Assembly (NCBI GenBank): GCA_018713145.1
Contig: DVFP01000029.1
Coordinates: forward strand, 1 to 64,000
DNA length: 64,000 bases
Direction of reading: 5' to 3'
DNA from: Candidatus Scybalocola faecavium
Lineage (GTDB): Bacteria; Bacillota; Clostridia; Lachnospirales; Lachnospiraceae
Each line of letters starts with the position of its first letter. Position 1 is the stretch's first letter. Positions 28,068-37,353 of this stretch are shown here, piece after piece. The notes under the pieces are model-generated. The model saw only the letters and a program-made list of their open reading frames with translations, had not been told where the DNA came from and did not search any database. The translations under genes were made by a program, and so were the position numbers.

Positions 28068-29903
28068 ATGGAAAAGAAAGAGCAAAAGGAAAAGGTTAAA
28101 AGTGAAGTTCCAAATCCCGGAAAGGGATATTGGAAAAAAATGAAAAAATGGAAGAAGTTTTTGCTGATCCTTGGCATCCTGGCGGCAGTGTGTGTGGCGG
28201 CGTTTTGCATTTATAAATGGATCGTCCGCACTCAGATGGATGAGGAGACAAAGAAAAGAGATTCATGGAGTGTGGAAACCGGAGAATGGATTGAGACAAA
28301 TCGGGAGCAGCGGGTAGATATTTATGAATCCGCTGAAGACAGCCAGATCAGTGTATATCAGATAGTACCCCGGGAAGCAGAAAAAGATTCTTTTACTTAT
28401 TATAATATTCAGGTTCAGGACCGGCTGGCAGACACTCTTGAGGATCTGAAGGCTGCCAAGGATTATACTTTGGGAGCGCCTTTGGCAGTGTGGAATCCTT
28501 TTGGGACAGGGAGTAACGGTCTCTACATCTATTTTCAATATGATGGGGCTGCAGAACTTTCCTATACTATCCATGTTGATGATCCTTCCATAGAGGATTA
28601 TACAGCTCAGGCGAATATAGAAGCCGGGGACTCTTTAAGGGGAGCGGCAGCCGGCATAGAATTTCTTATGATCGGGCTGGTCCCCGGACTGGTCAATGAA
28701 GTTACGATGCAGGTTTATGATGACAGCGGCAGCCTGATGGATGATTTTACCTTTGAAATTACAGCACCGGAAACTATTTCAGGCTATGAGATCAAGCTGG
28801 AAAGTACCCGGGGCATTTCAGGGGAAGCTTTGGCGGATGGCCTGTACTATACTTTAGGCACTCAGGGCTATTACGGCTATATGTTTTTCTTTGACAACCA
28901 GGGGGTTATGCGGTATGAAATGCTGTTGGACGGTTACAAGGCGGATCGGATGATCATGGATGGCGATGAGATGATCTGCTGTGTGTCTTCGGATCAGATC
29001 GGCAAAATTAACCGCCTGGGCCGGGTAACCCGGATTTATACTCTGGACGGATATGTCATGCATCACGATTTTAACCGGGGCCGGGAAAACTGCCTTCTTG
29101 TGCTGGCCACCCGGGAAAATGCAAAAAATAACGCAGTCATGGACCGGGTGGTGGAGATCAACATGGAAACCGGAGCGGTTGAGGAGCTGGTTAATCTTCA
29201 GGATATTTTCCATGAGTATTATGTTCAGACCGATACAGTCAGCGAGACGGATCCGTTTTTCTGGCAGGCGGGAACAAGAGACTGGATCCACGTAAATACT
29301 ATTGATACCTTAGGAGAGGACAGCATTATCCTCAGTTCCCGGGAGACTTCCACCATTATTAAACTTTCGGATATATATGGGGAACCGGAGCTTGAATGGC
29401 TTATCGGAGATGAAAGCTACTGGGACAAAACCGCCTATGAGGACTTTTGCCTGAGTATGGACGGAGATTTTACCCCTCAGTATGGACAGCATACAGTGAC
29501 GGTGATGGAATCGGAGGATCTTGAGGAAGGCCGGTATTATCTGATGATGTATAATAATAATTACTATGCCAACAGCACCCGCACAGACGGCTATGAGCCC
29601 CAGTTGGATGATCAGGTCTCCCAGGCCCTGTCCGATGATCGTAAGGCATCCTATGTTTATTTTTACCTGGTGGATGAAAATGCAGGAACTTATTCTCTGG
29701 AATGGTCTTTTGAAGTACCCTATTCCAGTATTGTATCCAGTGTTCAGCTCTTGGATGAAAATTACGTGGTCAACAGCGGCGTGGCAAAGACCTTTGGAGA
29801 GTACGATTCCCAGGGACGGCTGATCCGAAGTTTTGCCTACGACACCACCTTCCAGGGCTACCGGGTCATGAAAGATGATTTTTCCCGATTTTGGTTTAAA
29901 TAA
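28068..29903 (+). CDS. Membrane-anchored arylsulfate sulfotransferase (ASST family)
   Basis: 611 residues. A basic cytoplasmic N-terminus and one membrane helix (about 25-48) place the enzyme outside the cell. The rest matches ASST, which moves sulfate from phenolic sulfate esters to other phenols without PAPS. Residues expected at the active site are visible: MHHDF (His 332-333), WIHVN (His 408), SSRETS (Arg 425) and YGQHTV (His 475, the position of the sulfated histidine). TGGAGAG at 28055-28061 supports the ATG at 28068. It stands alone between the lipoprotein gene and infC. Gut clostridial enzymes of this class act on bile, drug or phenol sulfates; the substrate here is unknown. Confidence 0.87.
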   Translation: MEKKEQKEKVKSEVPNPGKGYWKKMKKWKKFLLILGILAAVCVAAFCIYKWIVRTQMDEETKKRDSWSVETGEWIETNREQRVDIYESAEDSQISVYQIVPREAEKDSFTYYNIQVQDRLADTLEDLKAAKDYTLGAPLAVWNPFGTGSNGLYIYFQYDGAAELSYTIHVDDPSIEDYTAQANIEAGDSLRGAAAGIEFLMIGLVPGLVNEVTMQVYDDSGSLMDDFTFEITAPETISGYEIKLESTRGISGEALADGLYYTLGTQGYYGYMFFFDNQGVMRYEMLLDGYKADRMIMDGDEMICCVSSDQIGKINRLGRVTRIYTLDGYVMHHDFNRGRENCLLVLATRENAKNNAVMDRVVEINMETGAVEELVNLQDIFHEYYVQTDTVSETDPFFWQAGTRDWIHVNTIDTLGEDSIILSSRETSTIIKLSDIYGEPELEWLIGDESYWDKTAYEDFCLSMDGDFTPQYGQHTVTVMESEDLEEGRYYLMMYNNNYYANSTRTDGYEPQLDDQVSQALSDDRKASYVYFYLVDENAGTYSLEWSFEVPYSSIVSSVQLLDENYVVNSGVAKTFGEYDSQGRLIRSFAYDTTFQGYRVMKDDFSRFWFK

Positions 29904-29907
29904 ATGC

Positions 29908-29936
29908 TTGACGGATCTGAATCTTGGTGCTATTAT
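29908..29936 (+). promoter_or_regulatory. Promoter of the infC operon
   Basis: TTGACG (29908-29913), 17-base spacer, TATTAT (29931-29936), immediately after the sulfotransferase stop. The transcript would start near 29943 and carry a 160-base leader. Confidence 0.8.
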
Positions 29937-29942
29937 ATAGAA

Positions 29943-30104
29943 GTTGTATGAGAATACATGAGAACAAAGCAGAGGACTCACTCTCACCTTAGCATCCAAA
30001 GATGATGACTCGGGTTAATATTTAAGAGCTTAACACGGTTATGGACTTAAATGGTGAGTAGTATGCTGCTCACCATTTTTTTTGGACATATGGAGGTGTC
30101 AATT
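29943..30104 (+). promoter_or_regulatory. infC operon leader with attenuator (L20-leader type)
   Basis: The leader ends in an intrinsic terminator (30050-30083). An upstream CTCACC at 29983-29988 is complementary to GGTGAG at 30053-30058, the left arm of that terminator, and could form an antiterminator. Leaders of this kind before infC-rpmI-rplT are controlled by ribosomal protein L20 in Bacillus. I see the position and the competing pairings; control by L20 is carried over from the known family. Confidence 0.75.
30050..30083 (+). terminator. Attenuator terminator in the infC leader
   Basis: AATGGTGAG pairs with CTCACCATT around a ten-base loop and runs into eight Ts, 21 bases before the infC start. 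Confidence 0.88.
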
Positions 30105-30611
30105 ATTAGCGATTTAATGATCAATGAGCAAATCAGGGATAGGGAAGTCAGACTTATCGGTGAGGATGGATCACAGTTAGGCATCATGTCTGCAAAAGAA
30201 GCGTATAAAATTGCCCGTGAGGCCAACCTGGACCTTGTAAAGATTGCTCCCACGGCGAAACCGCCGGTATGTAAGATTATCGATTACGGAAAGTATCGGT
30301 ATGAAATGGCCAGAAAAGAGAAAGAAGCCAAGAAAAAGCAGAAGACCATCGAAGTAAAGGAGATCCGTTTGTCACCGAACATTGATGTAAACGATCTGAA
30401 TACTAAGATGAATCAGACACGCAAGTTTATTACCAGCGGAAATAAGGTTAAAGTCAGCGTTCGTTTCAGAGGACGCGAGCTGGCCCATACAGCTTCCGGT
30501 AAAGTCATCCTTGATCAGTTTGCAGAAAAGTTGTCGGATATTGCGGTAATTGATAAACCTGCAAAGCTAGAAGGAAAGAGCATGGTCATGTTCTTATCTG
30601 AAAAACGATAA
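30105..30611 (+). CDS. infC: Translation initiation factor IF-3, AUU start
   Basis: About 168 residues. It binds the 30S subunit, checks the start codon and keeps subunits apart. The sequence INEQIRDREVRLIGEDGSQLG (split over the first 25 residues), LDLVKIAPTAKPPVCKIIDYGK and RGRELAH is diagnostic. GGAGGTG at 30092-30098 lies six bases before ATT at 30105; the first ATG (30117) is 18 bases away and the ATG at 30051 sits inside the attenuator. I therefore take ATT as the start, the rare codon by which IF-3 limits its own synthesis in many bacteria. First gene of infC-rpmI-rplT. Confidence 0.95.
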   Translation: MSDLMINEQIRDREVRLIGEDGSQLGIMSAKEAYKIAREANLDLVKIAPTAKPPVCKIIDYGKYRYEMARKEKEAKKKQKTIEVKEIRLSPNIDVNDLNTKMNQTRKFITSGNKVKVSVRFRGRELAHTASGKVILDQFAEKLSDIAVIDKPAKLEGKSMVMFLSEKR

Positions 30612-30701
30612 GATGGCGTCTGGGTCTGGCCGGTTAGGCCGGCATGCGGCCTGATGGCCGGACAGTTTGAAAGATATTTCGCATATAAGGAGGAAATTGT
30701 A

Positions 30702-30899
30702 ATGCCAAAAATGAAAACCAGCAGAGCAGCTGCAAAGCGCTTCAAAAAGACAGGTACAGGTAAATTAAAGAGAATGAAAGCTTACAAGAGCCACATTCTT
30801 ACAAAGAAGTCTGCTAAGAGAAAGAGAAATCTCAGAAAAGCAACAATGACTGATGTAACTAACGTAAAGAACATGAAGAAGATTTTACCATATCTTTAA
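30702..30899 (+). CDS. rpmI: Ribosomal protein L35 (bL35)
   Basis: 65 residues, [18 protein letters not shown] at the start and a lysine/arginine-rich body ([14 protein letters not shown]), the signature of L35 of the large subunit. AAGGAGGAAA (30687-30696) is correctly placed for the ATG at 30702; the frame up to 30654 is not used. It lies between infC and rplT as in most bacteria. Confidence 0.97.
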   Translation: MPKMKTSRAAAKRFKKTGTGKLKRMKAYKSHILTKKSAKRKRNLRKATMTDVTNVKNMKKILPYL

Positions 30900-30925
30900 T
30901 CTGAAGGAACGGAGGTACTGTAAGA

Positions 30926-31282
30926 ATGGCAAGAATTAAAGGCGGTTTAAACGCAAAGAAAAAGCATAATAGAGTATTAAAGCTGGCTAAAGGTTACAGA
31001 GGAGCCAGATCCAAACAGTATAGAGTAGCAAAACAGTCCGTAATGAGAGCCCTGGCATCATCTTATGCCGGCCGTAAGGAAAGAAAACGTCAGTTCAGAC
31101 AGCTGTGGATCGCGCGTATCAACGCAGCAGCCCGTATGAACGGCTTATCTTACAGCAAGCTTATGCACGGCTTAAAGCTGGCAGAGGTTGAGGTTAACCG
31201 TAAGATGCTTTCCGAAATGGCTATCAATGATGCAGAAGGCTTTACAAAACTTTGTGAAGTTGCTAAGGCAAAGCTGGCATAA
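30926..31282 (+). CDS. rplT: Ribosomal protein L20 (bL20)
   Basis: 118 residues of usual length. [33 protein letters not shown] and [16 protein letters not shown] are diagnostic of L20, which nucleates 23S rRNA assembly and, in the known L20-leader system, represses this operon through the leader. GGAACGGAGG lies upstream of the ATG. A terminator follows after about 40 bases. Confidence 0.98.
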   Translation: MARIKGGLNAKKKHNRVLKLAKGYRGARSKQYRVAKQSVMRALASSYAGRKERKRQFRQLWIARINAAARMNGLSYSKLMHGLKLAEVEVNRKMLSEMAINDAEGFTKLCEVAKAKLA

Positions 31283-31320
31283 TTTTGCAACAATTTCGGC
31301 TGCAGAGCATTAATATGTAT

Positions 31321-31350
31321 AAAAACCCTTGAATCTCAAGGGTTTTTATT
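31321..31350 (+). terminator. Terminator of the infC-rpmI-rplT operon
   Basis: AAAAACCCTTGA and TCAAGGGTTTTT form a 12-bp stem with a three-base loop, ending in a T-run. Confidence 0.9.
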
Positions 31351-31424
31351 GTATTCGATCTGTTTTTGCGGGCTGCCCCGGGCAATGTCCTGGCGCGGTG
31401 CCTTGACCGAAAGGATTTGTGTAA

Positions 31425-31970
31425 ATGAGCAATTCTCATAGAAAAGGAAGAAAAGCCTATTTAAATGATTATAAGCCTAAAAAAGGCGGCGGCTATGAGT
31501 ATAAGGGAAAACGGTATGCATACCGAGGAGATCAAAGTTTTAAGAGCATGCTGATCCGTCTGTGGGCCTTTGGAGGCGGGGCTTTCGCCTGTATGATCGT
31601 CGCCGGCAGCGTATCACCGCCAGGCATTAACGGATGTGCCTATGTGATCCTGCCCTATGCCGCAGGAGTCATCGCTGCGGTCAGCGTTGTCTGGGCTTTA
31701 TGCCGTTTGACTGCCAGAGGGCAGTCCCTGGAAAAACATGTGTATGAGGCCACTGTGGAAGCACTGCCCAAACGAGGGATCCTGTTTTTATTTTTTTCAG
31801 CAATATCCCTGGCTGGCCTTGCAGTATATGTTATTTTCAACGGTTTTCAACAAAAATTTATCCATTTTTTAGTGTTTTTTGCGGCCCAAATCCTGGGAAT
31901 GGTTCTTATTATACTGCTCGGACGATATATAAAGAGAATAGAATGGCATGAAACACCATCTCAGAATTGA
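31425..31970 (+). CDS. Four-helix membrane protein, unknown function
   Basis: 181 residues. A basic, glycine/tyrosine-rich cytoplasmic N-terminus (KPKKGGGYEYKGKRYAYRGD) precedes four hydrophobic helices at about 45-62, 70-92, 118-137 and 145-165, ending in a basic tail. I recognise no family. The start ATG at 31425 has GAAAGGATT upstream. It is probably transcribed from read-through or its own weak promoter, as it lies between the rplT terminator and the opp promoter, which begins one base after its stop. Confidence 0.65.
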   Translation: MSNSHRKGRKAYLNDYKPKKGGGYEYKGKRYAYRGDQSFKSMLIRLWAFGGGAFACMIVAGSVSPPGINGCAYVILPYAAGVIAAVSVVWALCRLTARGQSLEKHVYEATVEALPKRGILFLFFSAISLAGLAVYVIFNGFQQKFIHFLVFFAAQILGMVLIILLGRYIKRIEWHETPSQN

Positions 31971-31999
31971 TTGACAGATGACACAAAAGGGAATATAAT
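31971..31999 (+). promoter_or_regulatory. Consensus promoter of the oligopeptide transporter operon
   Basis: TTGACA (31971-31976), 17-base spacer, TATAAT (31994-31999): a perfect sigma-A match. The leader to the first gene is about 145 bases long. Confidence 0.9.
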
Positions 32000-32031
32000 A
32001 TCCCGTATGAATGATCAGCGTACATGACGCG

Positions 32032-32075
32032 GCAATAGGGGTACCCCTATTGCTAGATACCGTTTCACGGTATCT
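32032..32075 (+). promoter_or_regulatory. Two adjacent perfect hairpins in the opp leader
   Basis: A 22-bp perfect palindrome at 32032-32053 (arm GCAATAGGGG, centre TA) is followed by a 9-bp stem AGATACCGT/ACGGTATCT with a TTC loop at 32055-32075. Neither is followed by a T-run. They lie 25-75 bases after the expected transcription start and could stabilise the abundant message or bind a regulator. Confidence 0.6.
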
Positions 32076-32148
32076 ATAATATATAATAAAATATTGTCCA
32101 TAAGGGCTTTGTACGCTTTTCATATAAAAAACAAGGAGGAAATTGAAG

Positions 32149-34485
32149 ATGAAACTTTCCAAAAGATTTATGGCATTGTTCCTGGCTGCAGTTATGACAT
32201 CTTCCATGCTGACAGCTTGCAGCTCATCCGGCAGCAATTCAGGCAGTGCTGAATCCACATCCGGAACTGAATCTACAGCAGACTCTGCAACTGATGATTC
32301 TGCTGCAGCAGACGCTACCGGGGAAACAAGAAGCGGGGATTCCGATACTCTTGTTGCAGCAAGCAACCATTTTGAGGGCAAGTTCTCTCCATTCTTTGCA
32401 CAGAGTGCTGAGGATATTGACATTGTTGGTCTGGTAACTCCCTCAATTCTGGCTGCTGACCGTGAAGGTGCTGTTATTTATAATGGTATCGAAGGTGAGA
32501 CACGTCCGTATAATGGGACAGACTATACCTACTATGGTCTTGCTGATCTTGCGGTTACAGAAAATGATGACGGATCTGTTTATTATGATATGACAATCCG
32601 GGATGATATTACATTTTCTGATGGAACACCGATGACCATTGATGATGTGATCTTCTCTATTTATGTCCTTTGTGACCCTACCTATGATGGTTCTATTACT
32701 CTTTACAGCCAGCCGATCCTTGGCCTGGAAGAATACCGTGAAGGTATGAGCATTCTTTCTGCTCTTATCGCTGCAGCCGGTGAAGATAATACAGACTTCA
32801 CATACTGGACAGAAGAGCAGCAGACCGCTTTCTGGGATGCAGTTAATGACGGCGGCGTTAAGTTTGCTCAGGAAATCGTAGATGCATGTGTAGCTCAGAA
32901 CCTTGCTGCAGATTCTAACGATGTAGCTACCGCTGCTGCTGCATGGGGCTTTGACGGTCTTGCAGACGATGCAACAGCAAAAGATTTCTTCATGGCTATT
33001 GGCGATGCTTATGGCTGGAACTTTGCTGCTATGGAAGCTGAGACAGCTGGTTCTGCACTTTCCGATCTGCTCCCTGAGGATGTATACAACTACTCTACAG
33101 AAGGTGTCAGCACAGGTGATTCTGTAGATTACATCGAAGGTGTACAGCGTATTGACGATCATACTGTTCGTATTGTTGCAACAGAAGTTGCCGCAAATAT
33201 GATTTATCAGTTAGGCTTCTATGTAGGTTCCTTAAACTACTACGGTGATGCTTCCAAATATGATTATGAAGCACATCAGTTTGGTTTTGACAAAGGTGAT
33301 CTTTCCACAGTACGTGCAAAGACAACAGAGCCTTTAGGATATGGTCCTTATGTATTCAGCGATTACAGCAATGGTACTGTATATCTGGATGCTAACCCAA
33401 CTTATTTCCTTGGCGAGCCTAAGATCGCTCATGTTAACTTCCTTGAAACAAGTGAAGATGATAAGACAACCGGTGTAGCTTCCGGCACTATCGATATTAG
33501 TGAACCTTCTTATTCTACAGAAGTTCGCGATCAGATTACCGATTATAACGGCGGCGATGACAGCACAGACGGCAGCGTTATTACACTGCGTCTTTATGAT
33601 TTCCTTGGCTACGGCTACATGGGTATCAGTGCTGACAATGTAAACGTTGCCGGTGATCCATCTTCTGATGCTTCTAAGGACCTTCGTAAAGGTATTAATA
33701 CATTAATGGCTGTATACCGTGATGAAGCGATCAACTCTTACTACGGTGACACAGCAACGATCATCAACTACCCGATTTCTGATACATCCTGGGCTGCACC
33801 AAGAGTAACAGATGACGGTTATCAGGTAGCTTATTCTGTTGATGTAGACGGTAATCCGATCTATACAGACGGTATGAGCACAGAAGAACGTTATGAAGCT
33901 GCAAAACAGGCTGCTTTAGGATTCTTTGAAGCTGCAGGTTATACTGTAACTGACGGCAAGCTGACAGCTGCTCCGGAAGGCGCTAAACTTGAGTACCAGG
34001 TAAATATCGGTGCCATGGGTAATGGTGACCATCCTGCATTTATGATGCTGACAAACGCTGCAAAGGCATTTGCTGAAATCGGTATGACAATTACTGTTAA
34101 CGATATTGCTAATGCCGCAGACCTGTATGCAACCTATCAGTCTGGTGTGGCTGATATGTGGTGTGCTGCATGGGGCGCTACAGCAGATCCGGATATGTAT
34201 CAGTTATACCACAGCCAGGGTTCCACAAACTACTACAAGATCAATGATCCTGACCTGGATGAACTGATTCTTGCTGCACGCCAGTCTACAGACCAGACCT
34301 ATCGTAAAGGTTTGTACAAAGCAGCTATGGACATTATCATGGATTGGGGCGTTGAGCTTCCGATCTATCAGAGAAGTGAATGTTATATCTTCTCCACAGA
34401 ACGTGTAAATATTGATACTATTACGCCAGATATGACACCTTACTGGGGCTGGATGAGCGAAATCGAAAAGGTTGAGCTGAACTAA
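32149..34485 (+). CDS. Oligopeptide ABC transporter substrate-binding lipoprotein
   Basis: About 778 residues. A lipoprotein signal with lipobox LTAC (Cys near residue 24) is followed by a Ser/Thr/Asp-rich tether and a family 5 solute-binding protein: [18 protein letters not shown] near 150, and [17 protein letters not shown] and [14 protein letters not shown] near the end. It is longer than usual (about 540) because of an insertion around residues 180-310. AAGGAGG at 32133-32139 suits the ATG at 32149. It captures peptides outside the cell and hands them to the permease encoded downstream. The Asp-rich, low-lysine composition indicates a highly acidic surface protein. Confidence 0.92.
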   Translation: MKLSKRFMALFLAAVMTSSMLTACSSSGSNSGSAESTSGTESTADSATDDSAAADATGETRSGDSDTLVAASNHFEGKFSPFFAQSAEDIDIVGLVTPSILAADREGAVIYNGIEGETRPYNGTDYTYYGLADLAVTENDDGSVYYDMTIRDDITFSDGTPMTIDDVIFSIYVLCDPTYDGSITLYSQPILGLEEYREGMSILSALIAAAGEDNTDFTYWTEEQQTAFWDAVNDGGVKFAQEIVDACVAQNLAADSNDVATAAAAWGFDGLADDATAKDFFMAIGDAYGWNFAAMEAETAGSALSDLLPEDVYNYSTEGVSTGDSVDYIEGVQRIDDHTVRIVATEVAANMIYQLGFYVGSLNYYGDASKYDYEAHQFGFDKGDLSTVRAKTTEPLGYGPYVFSDYSNGTVYLDANPTYFLGEPKIAHVNFLETSEDDKTTGVASGTIDISEPSYSTEVRDQITDYNGGDDSTDGSVITLRLYDFLGYGYMGISADNVNVAGDPSSDASKDLRKGINTLMAVYRDEAINSYYGDTATIINYPISDTSWAAPRVTDDGYQVAYSVDVDGNPIYTDGMSTEERYEAAKQAALGFFEAAGYTVTDGKLTAAPEGAKLEYQVNIGAMGNGDHPAFMMLTNAAKAFAEIGMTITVNDIANAADLYATYQSGVADMWCAAWGATADPDMYQLYHSQGSTNYYKINDPDLDELILAARQSTDQTYRKGLYKAAMDIIMDWGVELPIYQRSECYIFSTERVNIDTITPDMTPYWGWMSEIEKVELN

Positions 34486-34568
34486 TATAACGCTTTCTGG
34501 TAAGAAGGAATTAGATTCCGGCAAAGGCGTATCTGCTTTTCGCAGATGGCAGCGCCTTTGCCTGCGGT

Positions 34569-34604
34569 GGGAATCGCTCCTGGCAGGGAGCGGTTCCCTT
34601 TTTT
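34569..34604 (+). terminator. Intergenic terminator after the binding-protein gene
   Basis: GGGAATCGCTCC (34569-34580) pairs with GGGAGCGGTTCCC (34586-34598), then six Ts. Partial read-through would supply the permease genes. Confidence 0.85.
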
Positions 34605-34662
34605 AGTATCATATATGGAAAAAATTTAACAGATAATGTCTGTTGAATGTGAAATACTAAAA

Positions 34663-34727
34663 GTGTCTTGTCTCATTCGCGTCTGGTCAAATGGCATATT
34701 TGGCTAAACACGAATGAAACAAGACAC
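34663..34727. repeat. Long imperfect inverted repeat before oppB
   Basis: Arms 34663-34682 and 34708-34727 match at 18 of 20 positions (GTGTCTTGT...CATTCG with CGAATGA..ACAAGACAC), enclosing 25 bases. No T-run follows. It could be an RNA-processing or regulatory hairpin. Confidence 0.55.
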
Positions 34728-34803
34728 ATGTCTGTAGATACAACGTACATGAATACTGCCTGTGTGCAGTATAACTACACATAAAAGAAATGGAGCGGTT
34801 TCC

Positions 34804-35790
34804 ATGAAGAAATTTATCATCAAAAGAATATTGATTTCTATCGTTATTCTTTTATGCGTTACATTTATTATTTACGCCCTCATGCGCTGCCTTCCGTCAT
34901 CCTTTGTGGAAAATATGGCCATGACACTGTCTCAAGCTCCCGGTGCCAAGTCCTACGATGAATGGCTGCAGCAGTTAAATGCCAGTTATGGTTTGGACAA
35001 GGGCATTTTTACCGGATATTTAACATGGTTTATAGAAGCCATTCAGGGTAATTTTGGAGATAGCTGGGAATATACAGTACCAGTTATGGAAAAGTTTGGA
35101 GATGTTATCGGACTTTCTGTTATAATGGGCGGGATTTCTTTTGTCCTTCAGCTTGTTATTGCTATTCCCCTGGGAATCGTTGCTGCGACAAAACAGTATT
35201 CCAAACTGGATTATGGCATTACAGCCGGAGCATTGGTTGGTATTTCTCTGCCTACCTTTTTCTTTGCGACCCTGCTTAAACTGGTTTTTTCCGTAAAGCT
35301 TGGCTGGTTTGACCTGTATGGTCTTGTGGGACGAAATTATGCCCAGTTAGATTCCTGGGGCAAGTTCCTGGATATGGCTCACCATCTGGTGCTGCCTATT
35401 GCTACTTTGGTTATTGTTTCCGTTGGTTCTCTTATGCGTTATACCCGTACAAATATGCTGGAAGTCTTAAATGCGGATTATATCCGTACAGCAAGAGCAA
35501 AAGGCTTAAGTGAACACACCGTGATTTACAAACATGCCTTCCGTAATACGCTGATCCCGCTCGTAACTATTATCGGCGGTTCCCTGCCCGGACTTTTTTC
35601 CGGTGCCCTGATCACGGAAACGCTGTTTTCCATTCCCGGAATCGGCTATACGTCATATACGGCTATGAGTAATGGTGATATTCCATTTTCTATGTTCTAT
35701 ATGACATTTATTGCTATTTTAACTCTGGCAGGCAACCTGATCTCAGATATTTTATATGCCGTGGTTGACCCACGGGTTCGTATCGCTTAG
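34804..35790 (+). CDS. oppB: Oligopeptide ABC transporter permease OppB-like
   Basis: About 328 residues, six membrane helices. The N-terminus IIKRILISIVILLCVTFIIY and the cytoplasmic EAA loop (YIRTARAKGLSEHTVIYKHAFRN) are those of DppB/OppB. It forms the membrane channel with the next gene product. The frame extends to 34762, but GGAGCGG about seven bases before the ATG at 34804 marks the start. It is followed after 15 bases by oppC. Confidence 0.93.
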   Translation: MKKFIIKRILISIVILLCVTFIIYALMRCLPSSFVENMAMTLSQAPGAKSYDEWLQQLNASYGLDKGIFTGYLTWFIEAIQGNFGDSWEYTVPVMEKFGDVIGLSVIMGGISFVLQLVIAIPLGIVAATKQYSKLDYGITAGALVGISLPTFFFATLLKLVFSVKLGWFDLYGLVGRNYAQLDSWGKFLDMAHHLVLPIATLVIVSVGSLMRYTRTNMLEVLNADYIRTARAKGLSEHTVIYKHAFRNTLIPLVTIIGGSLPGLFSGALITETLFSIPGIGYTSYTAMSNGDIPFSMFYMTFIAILTLAGNLISDILYAVVDPRVRIA

Positions 35791-35805
35791 GAAGGAGAAA
35801 GATTC

Positions 35806-37338
35806 ATGGATGATTTAAAAAATAAAAATACGCAAGAAGAATTCTCCCTTAACGATGACCGCCGGGTCAAGGTGTTATCTCCGGGAGCCATGGTGGCAAA
35901 GCGGTTTTTCAGAAACCGTCTCGCCGTTGTGGGATTAACCATGCTGATCATTATGTTTGTTTTTTCCTTTATCGGCGGTGTGATCAGCCCTTATGGACAA
36001 GATGAACAGTTTTATACCTATGAGGTCATGAACCAGGATTATGCCGGCGTAGTGGAAAATAATGATTTCCGTTACATTATTGCAGACGGCCAGGAATTTG
36101 GTACAATTCTTCAGGCTCAGTTTTTGCTGGCCAGCAATAACCAGGCGGAGTCCTTTGATTATAAAGATACAACTTACGATCTGACACTGGAAGGACCAGA
36201 TTTTTATACCATTTCTTCCAACGGAACGATACTGGCCATTGCTGCAAAGGATATTATCAACAGCGAGTCCGGAGAGGATTTGTCCTTTAATGTAAAACTG
36301 GAAGCTCTTCGGGCGTATACTAACGGCGAATCCTCTTTTACAGCAGATGGTGCAGATTATACTCTGGATGAAAATGGAAATATCATGCAGGGGGCAGAGA
36401 CGCTTGGATATATCAGCCGCTTTGTCGTATCTCCTATTGAAAATGGCGTGACCATTTCAAGAGAATTTAAAGAGCAGATTTCCGAGGCCGTGGATCAGCA
36501 GTTATCCGAGGTTGATATTGTAGATCATAACGGCGAAACCCAGCATTTTGAAATGAGCTATGAGCCGGAAACCGGTGTGTGGACCATTATCCGGGAAGAG
36601 GAAACCTATGTTTATGACCGTTATGCATCTCCGTCCCTGCAGCATTGGCTTGGAACTGACGGAAACGGTATGGACATGCTGACCCGTCTTATGTATGGCG
36701 GCCGTGTATCCCTGATCATTGGCTTTATTGTTGTTATTATTTCCGGTGCTCTGGGAATCGTCATGGGCGGTATTGCCGGTTACTTTGGAAAATGGGTAGA
36801 TAACCTGATCATGCGTATCGTGGATGTTTTCTACTGTATCCCTCAGATGCCTATGATTATCATTCTCGGTGCGGCTATGGACGCTATGCAGGTAGATCCT
36901 ATGATGCGTATGCTGTACCTGATGCTTGTTCTCGGATTCCTGGGGTGGCCGTCTATTGCCCGTCTTGTGCGCGGACAGATTTTGTCCCTTCGTGAGCAGG
37001 AATTTATGACAGCTACTGAAGCCTGCGGTGTTCGTGTCAGCCGCCGTATTTTCAAGCATTTGATTCCTAATGTTATTCCTCAGCTCATTGTTATTTGTAC
37101 TATGAGCCTTGGTTCTACCATCCTGACAGAAGCAACACTGTCCTTCCTTGGACTGGGTGTTAAGTTCCCATTTGCTTCATGGGGAAATATTATTAATGAT
37201 GTTAATAACTCTTATGTATTAACAAACTACTTATTTATCTGGATTCCTGCAGGTATCTGCCTGCTTGTTACAGTTCTTGGTTTTAACTTCGTCGGCGATG
37301 GTCTGCGCGATGCGTTTGACCCCAAGATGAAACGGTAA
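35806..37338 (+). CDS. oppC: OppC-like permease with a large extracytoplasmic insertion
   Basis: 510 residues, against about 300 for most OppC/DppC proteins. The N-terminal helix (LAVVGLTMLIIMFVFSFIGG) is normal, and the OppC core resumes at SLQHWLGTDGNGMDMLTRLMYGGR and contains the EAA loop (TATEACGVRVSRRIFKHLIPN). Between them, at about residues 65-270, lies a 200-residue soluble segment of mixed charge that would be outside. It has no recognised motif. It may dock the equally enlarged binding protein. GGAAGGAG precedes the ATG. Confidence 0.92.
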   Translation: MDDLKNKNTQEEFSLNDDRRVKVLSPGAMVAKRFFRNRLAVVGLTMLIIMFVFSFIGGVISPYGQDEQFYTYEVMNQDYAGVVENNDFRYIIADGQEFGTILQAQFLLASNNQAESFDYKDTTYDLTLEGPDFYTISSNGTILAIAAKDIINSESGEDLSFNVKLEALRAYTNGESSFTADGADYTLDENGNIMQGAETLGYISRFVVSPIENGVTISREFKEQISEAVDQQLSEVDIVDHNGETQHFEMSYEPETGVWTIIREEETYVYDRYASPSLQHWLGTDGNGMDMLTRLMYGGRVSLIIGFIVVIISGALGIVMGGIAGYFGKWVDNLIMRIVDVFYCIPQMPMIIILGAAMDAMQVDPMMRMLYLMLVLGFLGWPSIARLVRGQILSLREQEFMTATEACGVRVSRRIFKHLIPNVIPQLIVICTMSLGSTILTEATLSFLGLGVKFPFASWGNIINDVNNSYVLTNYLFIWIPAGICLLVTVLGFNFVGDGLRDAFDPKMKR

Positions 37339-37353
37339 GGAAGGAGAGAAATT

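Larger units (their letters stand above)
34486..34803. other. Gap between binding-protein and permease genes
   Basis: 318 bases holding a first hairpin (about 34520-34562, arms GGCAAAGGCG/GCGCCTTTGCC), a terminator (34569-34604) and a 20-bp inverted repeat (34663-34727). No gene is seen. The arrangement would let the binding protein be made in excess over the permease. Confidence 0.6.
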
